64,000 bases of DNA, from the NCBI GenBank assembly GCA_902540275.1, contig CACBMB010000001.1:1-64000 (forward strand). The letters run 5' to 3'. The notes beneath the pieces are model-generated. The model did not search any database, was not told the origin of the DNA, and worked only from the letters and a program-made list of their open reading frames with translations. Shown here piece by piece: positions 36,848-45,155 of this stretch. The stretch is from an uncultured Pelagibacteraceae bacterium (GTDB lineage Bacteria; Pseudomonadota; Alphaproteobacteria; Pelagibacterales; Pelagibacteraceae). The first letter of the stretch is position 1; each line of letters begins with the position of its first letter. The position numbers and the translations under genes are program-made.

Positions 36848-36866
36848 GATAATGATAATCATTCTC
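36848..36866. promoter_or_regulatory. Fur-box-like operator, site 1
   Basis: GATAATGATAATCATTCTC matches the classical 19-bp Fur consensus (GATAATGATAATCATTATC) at 18 of 19 positions. It lies 77 bp before the ATG of the small cysteine-rich gene and downstream of yjbQ, so it most likely controls the former. The palindromic core TGATAATCA is intact. Confidence 0.7.
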
Positions 36867-36880
36867 AAAAAAAGATTTAG

Positions 36881-36896
36881 ATTGATAATCATTCAC
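36881..36896. promoter_or_regulatory. Fur-box-like operator, site 2
   Basis: ATTGATAATCATTCAC repeats the 12-base core TGATAATCATTC of site 1 (36853-36864) at 36883-36894, exactly 30 bp downstream, about three helical turns. Same-face spacing favours cooperative binding of two repressor dimers. Confidence 0.6.
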
Positions 36897-36942
36897 TTAC
36901 TTTAAAGTTGAAAAATATTTATTTAAAATTATCTTATTAATT

Positions 36943-37119
36943 ATGGAGACTCAAAATTATAGCTGTAAAAAATGTGGATTAACAGTTTCATCTATTTGCT
37001 CTAAGTGTGACAGAGTAGTAGATGTGAAAGTTCTTGATAATGGTTGTATAGTGCAAAAGACTAAATGTTCCGATTGTGCAAATGTACCAGTTATTAAAGA
37101 CGTCTGTTCGCAGAAATAA
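36943..37119 (+). CDS. 58-residue cysteine-rich protein with zinc-ribbon-like CxxC pairs
   Basis: Codons from ATG at 36943 to TAA at 37117-37119 give 58 residues with eight Cys: pairs C8-C11, C19-C22 and C42-C45, plus C35 and C55. There is no signal peptide. Spacing suggests one or two zinc ribbons or a metal-binding mini-protein. It follows two Fur-box-like sites and precedes the DUF2061 gene by 48 bp. Iron- or metal-dependent expression is the natural inference. I recognise no named family. Confidence 0.65.
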   Translation: METQNYSCKKCGLTVSSICSKCDRVVDVKVLDNGCIVQKTKCSDCANVPVIKDVCSQK

Positions 37120-37167
37120 AAAAAATAATAATAAAGATTTAAAATCTGTTTTTGTAAATATTGAAAA

Positions 37168-37416
37168 ATGGAATTAACTACAGGTATATTTAAATCAGCC
37201 AAAAATATTTTTGATAATAACAAAGGTTCCATAATAAGAACTATAGTTTATACAATCGGACACTTTGCTATAGCGATTATAGTTCTCATGTTAATTGCCG
37301 ACGTTTCTTTTATAATTGCATTAACTGATGCAATTGTAGAACCTTTAGCTAATGCAATTTGGTATTTTATATTGGATAAGTGGTGGGCAAGTAGAACAAG
37401 ATTAAAAGTTAAATAA
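37168..37416 (+). CDS. DUF2061 membrane protein
   Basis: 82 residues: SIIRTIVYTIGHFAIAIIVL is a helix after a short basic N-terminus, followed by a second hydrophobic segment and a conserved WYFILDKWWASR near the C-terminus, the DUF2061 pattern. Function of the family is unknown. Probably co-transcribed with the cysteine-rich gene under the Fur-box-like sites. Its end is 3 bp from the stop of the convergent photolyase gene. Confidence 0.78.
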   Translation: MELTTGIFKSAKNIFDNNKGSIIRTIVYTIGHFAIAIIVLMLIADVSFIIALTDAIVEPLANAIWYFILDKWWASRTRLKVK

Positions 37417-37419
37417 GTA

Positions 37420-38838
37420 TTATTTTTTAAGAGATTGAAAAGCTAATAATGCAGCTTTTCTAGCTTCCTCATGAATTACAATAGGTTTTGGATAATCTTT
37501 TCCAATTATAGTCTTAATAGCTTGTTGGTATTTTGTTTCCATTTCCCAGGGTTTATGAATAAATTTTGATGGAACTTTATTTAATTCTGAAACCCATTTT
37601 TTTACATAAATACCTTCCTTATCAAATTTTTCTCCCTGAAGAATTGGATTAAATATTCTAAAATAAGGAGCGGCATCAGCTCCGCAACCGGCGACCCATT
37701 GCCATTGAGCTACATTATTTGCTTTATTAAAATCTAATAAACAATTTCTAAAATGTTTTTCTCCCTCTATCCAATTTATTCTCAGATGTTTTACTAAAAA
37801 AGATCCTACAACCATTCTAATTCTGTTATGCATCCATCCAGTTTCATAAAGTTCTCGCATCCCAGCATCAACAATTGGATAACCAGTCATTCCATTCTTC
37901 CAAGCTTTTAGAAATTTTTCATTTTTTACCCAAGGAAATTTGTCAAATTCTTTTCTAAAATTACCTTTTAGAAATTCTGGAAAATAATTAATCAAACTAT
38001 GAGAAAATTCTCTCCATCCTAATTCATTAACATATTTTCGATAACCAATACCTTTTGATTTAATCTCACTACATTTTTTCCATATTGTTCCCACATGAAT
38101 TTGACCAAATTTTATATAAGGTGATAATTTTGAAGTACCTTCAACAGATGGTATATCTCGAGAAGTTCCATAATTTTTAATTTTATTTTCTATTAAATTA
38201 TTGAGTATTTTTTTTGAATCATTTTCTGAAATGTTCCAGTATTTTTCAAATTTTTTATACCAATTTTTTTTTGGTAAAATCTTTTTTGGCTCAACTGAAT
38301 TCTTAAATAAAGTAATTATTTTTGTCTTTTTTTTTACAATATAATTTTTACTCGGAGGTAACCCTAAAAATTTTTGTTCGGCATTTCTCCAAAATGGAGT
38401 AAACACTTTAAAAGGGGTTCCATCATTTTTAGTAACTTCTTGAAATTCATTTAATATATTTCCTTTAAAATATTTGAACTCAATTTGATTTTTGATAAAA
38501 ATATCTCTTATTTTTTTTCCTTTAGCAATTACATCAGGCTCATAAATTTTGTTCCAATATATCGAAATATCATCTTTTTTTTTTAATTTTGAAAGTACTT
38601 CTAATTCATCTCCCTCTAATATTTGGAGATTAATTTTGTATTTTAGTAATTCTGATTTGAATACCTCTAAAGATTTAGAGAGCCACCATTTTTGGGCTTC
38701 TCTTTTGTTATCGAAGTCAGCTTTGTTATAAATGTATAAAGCGATCACGTTTTCATGATTTTGTGTAGCATATGCAAGAGCAGGATTTTGTTCTATTCTA
38801 AAATCTTCCCGAATCCATGTAATTGCATTTTTTGTCAT
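37420..38838 (-). CDS. phrB: Deoxyribodipyrimidine photolyase
   Basis: A 472-residue photolyase/cryptochrome. The N-terminal antenna domain starts ITWIREDFRIEQNPALA; the C-terminal FAD domain has LGWREFSHSLINYFP, TGYPIVDAGMRELYETGWMHNR (read near 315-336) and WQWVAGCGADAAPYFRIFNP. It uses blue light to split cyclobutane pyrimidine dimers, useful for a surface-ocean cell. It follows the PLP enzyme gene by 8 bp on the same strand. Confidence 0.93.
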   Translation of the reverse strand: MTKNAITWIREDFRIEQNPALAYATQNHENVIALYIYNKADFDNKREAQKWWLSKSLEVFKSELLKYKINLQILEGDELEVLSKLKKKDDISIYWNKIYEPDVIAKGKKIRDIFIKNQIEFKYFKGNILNEFQEVTKNDGTPFKVFTPFWRNAEQKFLGLPPSKNYIVKKKTKIITLFKNSVEPKKILPKKNWYKKFEKYWNISENDSKKILNNLIENKIKNYGTSRDIPSVEGTSKLSPYIKFGQIHVGTIWKKCSEIKSKGIGYRKYVNELGWREFSHSLINYFPEFLKGNFRKEFDKFPWVKNEKFLKAWKNGMTGYPIVDAGMRELYETGWMHNRIRMVVGSFLVKHLRINWIEGEKHFRNCLLDFNKANNVAQWQWVAGCGADAAPYFRIFNPILQGEKFDKEGIYVKKWVSELNKVPSKFIHKPWEMETKYQQAIKTIIGKDYPKPIVIHEEARKAALLAFQSLKK

Positions 38839-38846
38839 AGAGAATC

Positions 38847-39980
38847 TTATTTTCTACCTTTAGATAGCAGTTGTTTGTAAAGTTTTACATCTGCATTACC
38901 TTCGCAGCCAATTACCAAGATATTTGAGTTTTTATCTATATTAAGGAATTTTTTTGCTTTAACATTGTTACATAATCCAATCAAAGCGATAACTCCAGGT
39001 GCTGCACATTCACCACCTATAATAGAAGTTTTACTAAATTTTTTATCTTTTAAGCCAGCTACAGTTTTAGCTATGTTTTTATCAGATATTGAAACGCAAC
39101 AATTGCTTGCATTTTTTAATATTTGCCATGGCACGAGAGACATCTCGTTACATGACATTCCACCCATAATACTTTCTTTTTTAATTTTAATTTTTTTTAA
39201 CTTATTGTCTTTTATACTCTGAAGTACACAATCTGCATTATCGGGTTCAACTATGATAATTTTTGGTATTCTTTTAAAATATTTTGCTACTCCAGCAACT
39301 ATTCCAGCTGCTAATCCTCCAACACCAGCTTGAAGAAATATGTGAGTTATATATTGGTTCGTTTGTTTAGAAATTTCTTTTATTATAATTGAATATCCTG
39401 CCATAGTAAGTTGAGGTATATATTTGTAATTTTTTGTCGATACATCTTGAACAATTTTCCAATTATTTTTTTTTGATAATTTTTGACATTCTTTTAAAGA
39501 GTCTTCATAATTACCCTTAACTCTAATAACTTTTGCACCAAATTTTTTTATTTCATCCACTCTAGTATCACTGACATATTGGCTAACAAAAATTTTACAT
39601 CTTAACTTTAATCTTTGTGCACCCCACGCAACCGATCTACCGTGATTACCGGCAGTAGCTGACGATATAATAATATGTCTTCTTCCCTTAGAAATTTTTT
39701 CTACGGCATAAGCACCACCTAAAGCTTTAAAAGATTTTAAGTGAAACCTTTTTGACTCATCTTTGTAAAAAATATTCTTAACTTTTAAATCTTTTTTTAA
39801 TTTATCAAGAGTTAAAAGGGGGCTAGCATTATAACTTTTCCAATTAGAAATTGAATTATAAGCTTTAGCAAGCATAGTTGAAGGCATATAGTTTAAAACA
39901 TGACTTCTTTTAAATTGAAAGTTTTTGTTAATTAAAAATTTTGTTAACTTCCAACCTTTAATCTTTTTCGAATAATTCAC
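38847..39980 (-). CDS. PLP-dependent lyase, diaminopropionate ammonia-lyase-like
   Basis: A 377-residue fold-type II PLP enzyme starting with GTG. The PLP lysine is in DESKRFHLKSFKALGGAYAV (Lys near 79), followed by SATAGNHGRSVAWGAQ and a glycine loop QAGVGGLAAGIV. This combination is characteristic of DpaL, which converts 2,3-diaminopropionate to pyruvate and ammonia; threonine dehydratase and EutB-type enzymes are relatives. One base separates it from the stop of the GmaS/GlnT-like gene, so both are co-expressed and may share nitrogen-scavenging work. Confidence 0.72.
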   Translation of the reverse strand: MNYSKKIKGWKLTKFLINKNFQFKRSHVLNYMPSTMLAKAYNSISNWKSYNASPLLTLDKLKKDLKVKNIFYKDESKRFHLKSFKALGGAYAVEKISKGRRHIIISSATAGNHGRSVAWGAQRLKLRCKIFVSQYVSDTRVDEIKKFGAKVIRVKGNYEDSLKECQKLSKKNNWKIVQDVSTKNYKYIPQLTMAGYSIIIKEISKQTNQYITHIFLQAGVGGLAAGIVAGVAKYFKRIPKIIIVEPDNADCVLQSIKDNKLKKIKIKKESIMGGMSCNEMSLVPWQILKNASNCCVSISDKNIAKTVAGLKDKKFSKTSIIGGECAAPGVIALIGLCNNVKAKKFLNIDKNSNILVIGCEGNADVKLYKQLLSKGRK

Positions 39981-39981
39981 T

Positions 39982-41307
39982 CTAGCAGTCTAAAGTATTT
40001 TGGCTTTCCCATTCGGTAACGGGCTTTGATTTATCAAATTTTTCTTTACTATTAAATTCTTTTATTTCAGAACTTCTAAGCTTTATAAAGCTATTTATAG
40101 TATCTCTCCCAAAACTTTTATTCATCTCTTTATTATTATTTAATTGCTCTAAAGATTGTTTTAGTTCATTAGGAAGTTTTGGTAGATTAGGGTATTTTTT
40201 GTAGTCTGTGTACATATTGCAATATAAAGGTTTTCCAGGATTGATTTTATTTTTTAAACCATGTAGTCCAGCAGCTAGAACTCCGGCTTGTAATAAATAT
40301 GGATTAGCAGATCCATCCATTAATCTTAATTCAAATCTTCCAGGATCTGGAATTCTTATCATGTGGGTTCTGTTATTCCCTGTGAAAGAAATACTACTTG
40401 GAGACCATGAAGCTCCTGATTTTGTTGGCGGAGCATTAATTCTTCTATAGCTATTTATTGTAGGATTGAAAAATGCAGATAATGATGAAGCATTCTTAAT
40501 AACTCCTCCTAAAAAGTTATATGCCATTTTACTTAAACCAAGTTTATCTGTTTTATCTAAGAACTTATTCTTTTTACCTTGCCAAACAGAAATATGTGCA
40601 TGACAACCATTGCCTGTTAAATTTTGAAATGGTTTTGGCATAAAAGTTGCTCTTAGTCCATGTTTTTCTGCAATTGTTTTTACCATGTATTTAAAGAATG
40701 TATGTCTATCAGCTGTTGTTAAACAATTTGAATAATTCCAATTCATTTCAAATTGTCCATTAGCATCTTCGTGATCGTTTTGGTAGGGACCCCATCCCAT
40801 TTCAATCATGCAATCACAAATTTCTTTAATAAGTTCATATCTTCTCATCAATGCAGATTGATCATAACAAGGTTTTGATTGTGTATCTCTTGGATCTGCT
40901 ATTGATTTTCCATCTTCAGAAATTAAAAAATACTCACATTCCACGCCAGATTTCATTGTTAAACCTTGTTTTGCAAGTTCTTTAATTTGTTTCTTGAGCA
41001 TTACTCTAGGTGATGCTTCTACTGGTTTTCCATTCATCCAAAGATCAGATGCTAACCAACCTATTTCTTTTTTCCAGGGTAGTTGAATCAGACTATCTGG
41101 GTCTGGAATTCCAAACATATCAGCATCAGCAGGAGACATGTCTAACCATGCAGCAAATCCGGCAAATCCTGCACCTGTCTCTTGCATTTCTTTAATTGCA
41201 TGTGCTGGAACTAATTTTGATCTCAATACACCAAATAAATCTACAAAACTTATGAGAAAGTATTTTATTTTTTTTTCTTTAGCTATTTTGAATAAATTTT
41301 TTGGCAT
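39982..41307 (-). CDS. gmaS: GlnT/GmaS-type glutamine synthetase-family ligase
   Basis: A 441-residue ligase of the glutamine synthetase family. It has the N-terminal YFLISFVDLFGVLRSKLVPA, then AGFAGFAAWLDMSP, QNDHEDANGQFEMNW with metal ligands and NGCHAHISVW, matching type III GlnT and gamma-glutamylmethylamide synthetase (GmaS), which couples methylamine to glutamate with ATP. The nearby mgsABC set, which would use gamma-glutamylmethylamide, supports GmaS. GlnT acting on ammonia cannot be excluded. Starts 17 bp after the small membrane-protein gene at 41325. Confidence 0.7.
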   Translation of the reverse strand: MPKNLFKIAKEKKIKYFLISFVDLFGVLRSKLVPAHAIKEMQETGAGFAGFAAWLDMSPADADMFGIPDPDSLIQLPWKKEIGWLASDLWMNGKPVEASPRVMLKKQIKELAKQGLTMKSGVECEYFLISEDGKSIADPRDTQSKPCYDQSALMRRYELIKEICDCMIEMGWGPYQNDHEDANGQFEMNWNYSNCLTTADRHTFFKYMVKTIAEKHGLRATFMPKPFQNLTGNGCHAHISVWQGKKNKFLDKTDKLGLSKMAYNFLGGVIKNASSLSAFFNPTINSYRRINAPPTKSGASWSPSSISFTGNNRTHMIRIPDPGRFELRLMDGSANPYLLQAGVLAAGLHGLKNKINPGKPLYCNMYTDYKKYPNLPKLPNELKQSLEQLNNNKEMNKSFGRDTINSFIKLRSSEIKEFNSKEKFDKSKPVTEWESQNTLDC

Positions 41308-41324
41308 TAATTAGATTATCATAT

Positions 41325-41480
41325 TCATTTAAAAAAAGATAAAATTGTTTCCTTGTAAAAAATTATATTTACAACAATGATTACAATGACTGCTAATATT
41401 GCACCATATTTTGCTTTTGGAAATGCAACTCCTCTCATTTTACTAGGTCTCAATTCTTCGTTATTATTTTCTTCAGACAT
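41325..41480 (-). CDS. 51-residue single-pass membrane protein
   Basis: ATG at 41480, stop TGA at 41325-41327. The protein has an acidic Asn-rich start (MSEENNNEEL), a basic middle and one hydrophobic helix (about 26-45, YGAILAVIVIIVVNIIFY). The charge pattern predicts an N-in topology. It sits between a terminator and the GmaS-like gene and may depend on read-through. No family recognised; an ABC/transport accessory micro-protein is only a guess. Confidence 0.5.
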   Translation of the reverse strand: MSEENNNEELRPSKMRGVAFPKAKYGAILAVIVIIVVNIIFYKETILSFFK

Positions 41481-41495
41481 TATTGATTTTGAATT

Positions 41496-41527
41496 AAAAA
41501 ATGGGCGCTAGAGCATCCTAGCGCCCA
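41496..41527 (-). terminator. Intrinsic terminator after the amt operon
   Basis: TGGGCGCTAG (41502-41511) pairs with CTAGCGCCCA (41518-41527) around a 6-base loop. The six A residues at 41496-41501 form the U-tract for minus-strand transcripts. It ends the operon that includes mgsABC, amt and the 76-residue protein. Confidence 0.88.
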
Positions 41528-41544
41528 AATTTTATTATATTATC

Positions 41545-41775
41545 TTACCATTCAGCCATATTGCTTTTATGGTCATTAGCCCCATGTCTTTTTCTTGCAA
41601 GTCTTTCGAGTTCTTCACTCTCAGATTTAGAAGTTAAAACATGCCAACCAACCCATATAATGATGGCAAGTATCACTAGTATTCCCTCACTAGATCCAGC
41701 ACCAGGATAAACTGCACCCGCAACTTGTTCTGCAGGTTTGTTAAGGTGATCGATCCAATTTGTTACTGTAGCCAT
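41545..41775 (-). CDS. 76-residue membrane protein linked to amt
   Basis: One membrane helix (about 28-48, EGILVILAIIIWVGWHVL) follows a short N-terminus, and a charged tail rich in Glu, Arg and Lys follows it. AAAGGAGA stands six bases before the ATG. It starts 12 bp after amt. Amt genes are often paired with glnK; here there is no GlnK, so this may be an alternative partner of the transporter. That role is inference. Confidence 0.65.
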   Translation of the reverse strand: MATVTNWIDHLNKPAEQVAGAVYPGAGSSEGILVILAIIIWVGWHVLTSKSESEELERLARKRHGANDHKSNMAEW

Positions 41776-41787
41776 ATTGTTTCTCCT

Positions 41788-43188
41788 TTACCTGGTTGCA
41801 GACGAAACAGCTCTTTCGTCTTTTTTAGCAGTTTCCATTATTTCATAGTCTAGTCCAGCTATTTCCACTTCACGTGGGATTCTTAATTTACCCATTCCAT
41901 GAAGCACTTTAGCTATGACATAACCTGGTATTAATCCAAGAACAACAAACATAATGATTGCTCCTATGAACATTCCTAAAGGATTTATAGCTGCATATGT
42001 TGTTCCATCCCACATAGCTCCAACATTATAACCAGATGATGGATAACCATTTAAGACAAAACCACAAATTACTAAACCAATAAATCCAGCATAGCCATGA
42101 ACTGCTACTGCACCAACTGCATCATCGATTTTAAACTTACGTTCAACCCAATAATGAAGTTTATATGAAAGTACTACCCCTATCATACCTATAATCATAG
42201 ATTGAATTGGGTGATATAAATCATTTCCAGCTGAAGCACATATGATACCAGCTAGTCCACTTGAGTATGTCCAGAAAGGATCACCTTTTGCAATCCAGTA
42301 TCCAGCTAATAAGCCTCCTGATAATGACATCAAGAAGTTAAAAGTAATACCACTAAGTGTAGTAGGAGTTACATAAATGTTTGTAGCTGTCCAATAAGAT
42401 ATACCTTCCATACCGTATTCAGGTCCAAGATCAAATATTGGAATATTACAAGCCGCATAAAATCCCCAGAAACCAGTATAAATTAGAAATAATCCAATTG
42501 TTACTAACCAAGGATTTCTTGGTCCTATGTTTCTTGGCTCACCACTTGATGAGAATTTTCCAATTCTTGGTCCTAAAACCATTAGTACACCTAAAGCAAA
42601 TCCACCAGCAATTGCATGAATTACTCCTGAAGCGTAAGCATCATGGTAACCTAAAAGTTTAAGCATCCATCCATCAAAGTGCCATCCCCAAGCAGCATCT
42701 ATTGTCCAGAAAACTGAACCTATTGCAATTGCTAGAATTCCAAATGCAAAAGTAGTAATTCTTTCGATGATTGCTCCTGAGACTATTGAAGCAGCGGTCC
42801 AAGAAAATAAAAGGAACGCAGCCCAAAAGACACCCGAAATGTGGTCACCTAAGTTAACAGCCATTAATTGGCTTGTTGCAGTATAGAATTTGGCACTGAA
42901 TGCCGAGTCATCGGTAATTAATGCAGTGCTTTCATTCATTATTGATGGTGCTAATCCCGGTCCTGTTGGAAAAGCCCAATAAATCCACCAACCAAACAAA
43001 AACCAAGTTACTGTTACCAAAGGTATCAGCATAGTGTTTTTCATTAGAGTATGTTGGTGATGTTTGTATCGCGAAGCTCCAACCTCATACATACAGAAAC
43101 CGACGTGAATTAAAAACATCAGTACTACTGTTACCCAGTAATAAAATTCTGTAAATATGGTAGTAAGAGCCGCTAACTGATCAGTCAT
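41788..43188 (-). CDS. amt: Ammonium/methylammonium transporter (Amt family)
   Basis: A 466-residue membrane protein with about eleven helices. It has Amt-family features: HVGFCMYEVGASRYKH near 26-41 in place of the usual MxExG, ASIVSGAIIERITTFAFG, DAAWGWHFDG and GVIHAIAGGFALGVLMVLGPRIGKF. The VIHAIAG His and the later VAVHGYAGFIGLVICG His form the pore twin-His. It lies downstream of mgsABC, so it may retain or import ammonium or methylammonium for that pathway. GGAGATAGG precedes the ATG. Sequence differs from classic AmtB in several stretches, so it is a divergent branch. Confidence 0.88.
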   Translation of the reverse strand: MTDQLAALTTIFTEFYYWVTVVLMFLIHVGFCMYEVGASRYKHHQHTLMKNTMLIPLVTVTWFLFGWWIYWAFPTGPGLAPSIMNESTALITDDSAFSAKFYTATSQLMAVNLGDHISGVFWAAFLLFSWTAASIVSGAIIERITTFAFGILAIAIGSVFWTIDAAWGWHFDGWMLKLLGYHDAYASGVIHAIAGGFALGVLMVLGPRIGKFSSSGEPRNIGPRNPWLVTIGLFLIYTGFWGFYAACNIPIFDLGPEYGMEGISYWTATNIYVTPTTLSGITFNFLMSLSGGLLAGYWIAKGDPFWTYSSGLAGIICASAGNDLYHPIQSMIIGMIGVVLSYKLHYWVERKFKIDDAVGAVAVHGYAGFIGLVICGFVLNGYPSSGYNVGAMWDGTTYAAINPLGMFIGAIIMFVVLGLIPGYVIAKVLHGMGKLRIPREVEIAGLDYEIMETAKKDERAVSSATR

Positions 43189-43312
43189 ATCCTATCTCCA
43201 TATTAGTTTTTAAAACCCTATAAAATTTCTATGGGTGTGACAAATGAAACAATAAAATAAAACCTAATATTGACAATAGATTTTAAAATAAAATCAACTT
43301 TAGATTGTGTAA

Positions 43313-43729
43313 CTAGAATTTTAGGTAGGCTTTTTTAAGATCAACAAGAGGATGTTTTGGAGACATTTGAAATTTTACCAAAAGCTCTCTTGCTATCATA
43401 TCTCTATCTTGTTGATTGTTAGGTAATTTAATTGATTTTGGAATTGTAACCCAACCATTAGCATTTCTACAAAATACTGCTGGTCTTCCTTCTTCATAAC
43501 CCATATGTACATCTTCTAACCAATTAAGATCATCCCAGCCCATCGCTTCGATATATTTTTTTAAAAAAGGAGTAATCTTTTTGTAGTCTGGAAGAAGATT
43601 AACGTCATATCTATAACCTATTGATTGGCCTATCATTTTTTCTCTGGCCGTTTCTTTTTTCTTACCTAACTGTTGGTCTTTGACTGCTATTGATTTTGTA
43701 ACTTTCTTTTTATTCTTTTTTTTAACCAT
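43313..43729 (-). CDS. Small protein of unknown function in the mgs operon
   Basis: 138 residues: a very basic N-terminus (MVKKKNKKKVTKS) then a compact domain with GYRYDVNLLPDYKKITPFL, IEAMGWDDLNWLEDVHMGYEEGR and RELLVKFQMSPKHPLVDL. The longer frame reaches 43765, overlapping mgsC by 29 bp; the ATG at 43729 is chosen because AAGGTAACT precedes it and it starts 7 bp after mgsC ends. The family is not recognised. Its constant position with mgsABC and amt suggests an accessory subunit or assembly factor. Confidence 0.6.
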   Translation of the reverse strand: MVKKKNKKKVTKSIAVKDQQLGKKKETAREKMIGQSIGYRYDVNLLPDYKKITPFLKKYIEAMGWDDLNWLEDVHMGYEEGRPAVFCRNANGWVTIPKSIKLPNNQQDRDMIARELLVKFQMSPKHPLVDLKKAYLKF

Positions 43730-43736
43730 AGTTACC

Positions 43737-45155
43737 TTAAATTTTATGGAAGTTATCAACCCCAACAGTATAATTAGTACCTGCCAAAGGAACTTTTGCT
43801 AAAGCAGATGCTTCAGAAGTTAGTGCTGCCAAATCTTCAGGCTCAAGAGAATGAATATTAGTCTTACCACATGCTCTAGCTAATAATTGTGCTTCAAGAG
43901 TCATTGAGTGAAGATAATTATAAACTCTTAAAGCTGCATCATCAGGATTTAATCTAGCTCTAAGTTTTGGATCTTGAGTAGCAACACCTACCGGACATCT
44001 TCCAGTATGGCAATGGTAACACTCACCAGCTTTTACACCCATCTCTTTTTCAAAATTTGCTTCTGGAATATCTTTATTGCAATTAAGTGCGATCATAGAA
44101 CCTGTTCCAATAGCTATTGCATCTGCACCCAAAGCTAATGCTTTAGCCATGTCAGCACCATCTCTTACACCACCAGCATAAATTAAAGTTACTTTCCCAG
44201 TTTTACCTACATCATCTAACGCTCTTCGAGCTTCTCTGATTGCAGCAATACCTGGAATACCTGTGTTAGCTGCCGCGATGTGTGGACCAGCTCCCGTTGA
44301 TCCTTCCATACCATCAAGATATATAGAGTCTGGATCACATTTTGCTGCCATACGAACATCATCATAAACTTTAGATGCACCTAATTTTAGTTGAATTGGA
44401 ACTTTATTTTTGGTTAGCTGTCTCAACTCCTCTACCTTTAAAGCTAAATCATCTGGACCCAACCAATCAGGATGTCTTGCTGGAGATCTTTGATCTATAC
44501 CAGATGGTAATGATCTCATCTCAGCTACTTGGTCAGTTACCTTTTGACCCATTAAGTGTCCACCCATTCCAACTTTTTGTCCTTGCCCAATAAACACTTC
44601 TATTCCATCTGCAAGTTGAGCATGATGTGGATTAAATCCATATCTTGATTGAATACATTGATAGAACCATTTTTCTGAATATCTTCTTTCATCAGGTATC
44701 ATTCCACCTTCACCCGAACATGTTGCACTACCAGCCATTGTTGCTCCTCTTGCTAGAGCTGTTTTAGCCTCGTATGATAATGCTCCAAAACTCATACCAG
44801 TGATGTAAACTGGAATATCCAATTCAATTGGATTTTCACATCTTGGACCAATTACAGTCTTTGTCTCACATTTTTCTCTATAACCTTCAATTACAAATCT
44901 AGTAAGAGTACCTGGTAGAAAAACCAAATCATCAAAAGTAGGAATCTTTTTCATTAATGCCATTCCACGCATTCTGTATCTTCCTAATTGAGATTTTATA
45001 TGAATATCATCTATTACTTCTGGAGTAAAAATTGCATTATGACCAAGTAGACTTTTATTTCTTGATCCATTACTACTTAAATGTACGTCAGCTTTTCCGC
45101 CAACATTCCCATTAGTTTTTAATTTACCGTTTTTTTTCTTTTTTTTCTTTGGCAT
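43737..45155 (-). CDS. mgsC: N-methylglutamate synthase subunit C (glutamate-synthase-like FMN domain)
   Basis: A 472-residue protein similar to the FMN-binding synthase domain of GltB. GEGGMIPDERR near 145, KLGASKVYDDVRMAAKCDPDSIYLDG, STGAGPHIAAANTGIPG and the ferredoxin-like cluster CYHCHTGRCPVGVATQDP (near 375-392) are all visible. In MgsABC this subunit transfers the glutamyl group in making N-methylglutamate from gamma-glutamylmethylamide or from methylamine and glutamate. Its first base overlaps the mgsB stop. The start is preceded by a Lys-rich stretch. Confidence 0.82.
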   Translation of the reverse strand: MPKKKKKKNGKLKTNGNVGGKADVHLSSNGSRNKSLLGHNAIFTPEVIDDIHIKSQLGRYRMRGMALMKKIPTFDDLVFLPGTLTRFVIEGYREKCETKTVIGPRCENPIELDIPVYITGMSFGALSYEAKTALARGATMAGSATCSGEGGMIPDERRYSEKWFYQCIQSRYGFNPHHAQLADGIEVFIGQGQKVGMGGHLMGQKVTDQVAEMRSLPSGIDQRSPARHPDWLGPDDLALKVEELRQLTKNKVPIQLKLGASKVYDDVRMAAKCDPDSIYLDGMEGSTGAGPHIAAANTGIPGIAAIREARRALDDVGKTGKVTLIYAGGVRDGADMAKALALGADAIAIGTGSMIALNCNKDIPEANFEKEMGVKAGECYHCHTGRCPVGVATQDPKLRARLNPDDAALRVYNYLHSMTLEAQLLARACGKTNIHSLEPEDLAALTSEASALAKVPLAGTNYTVGVDNFHKI

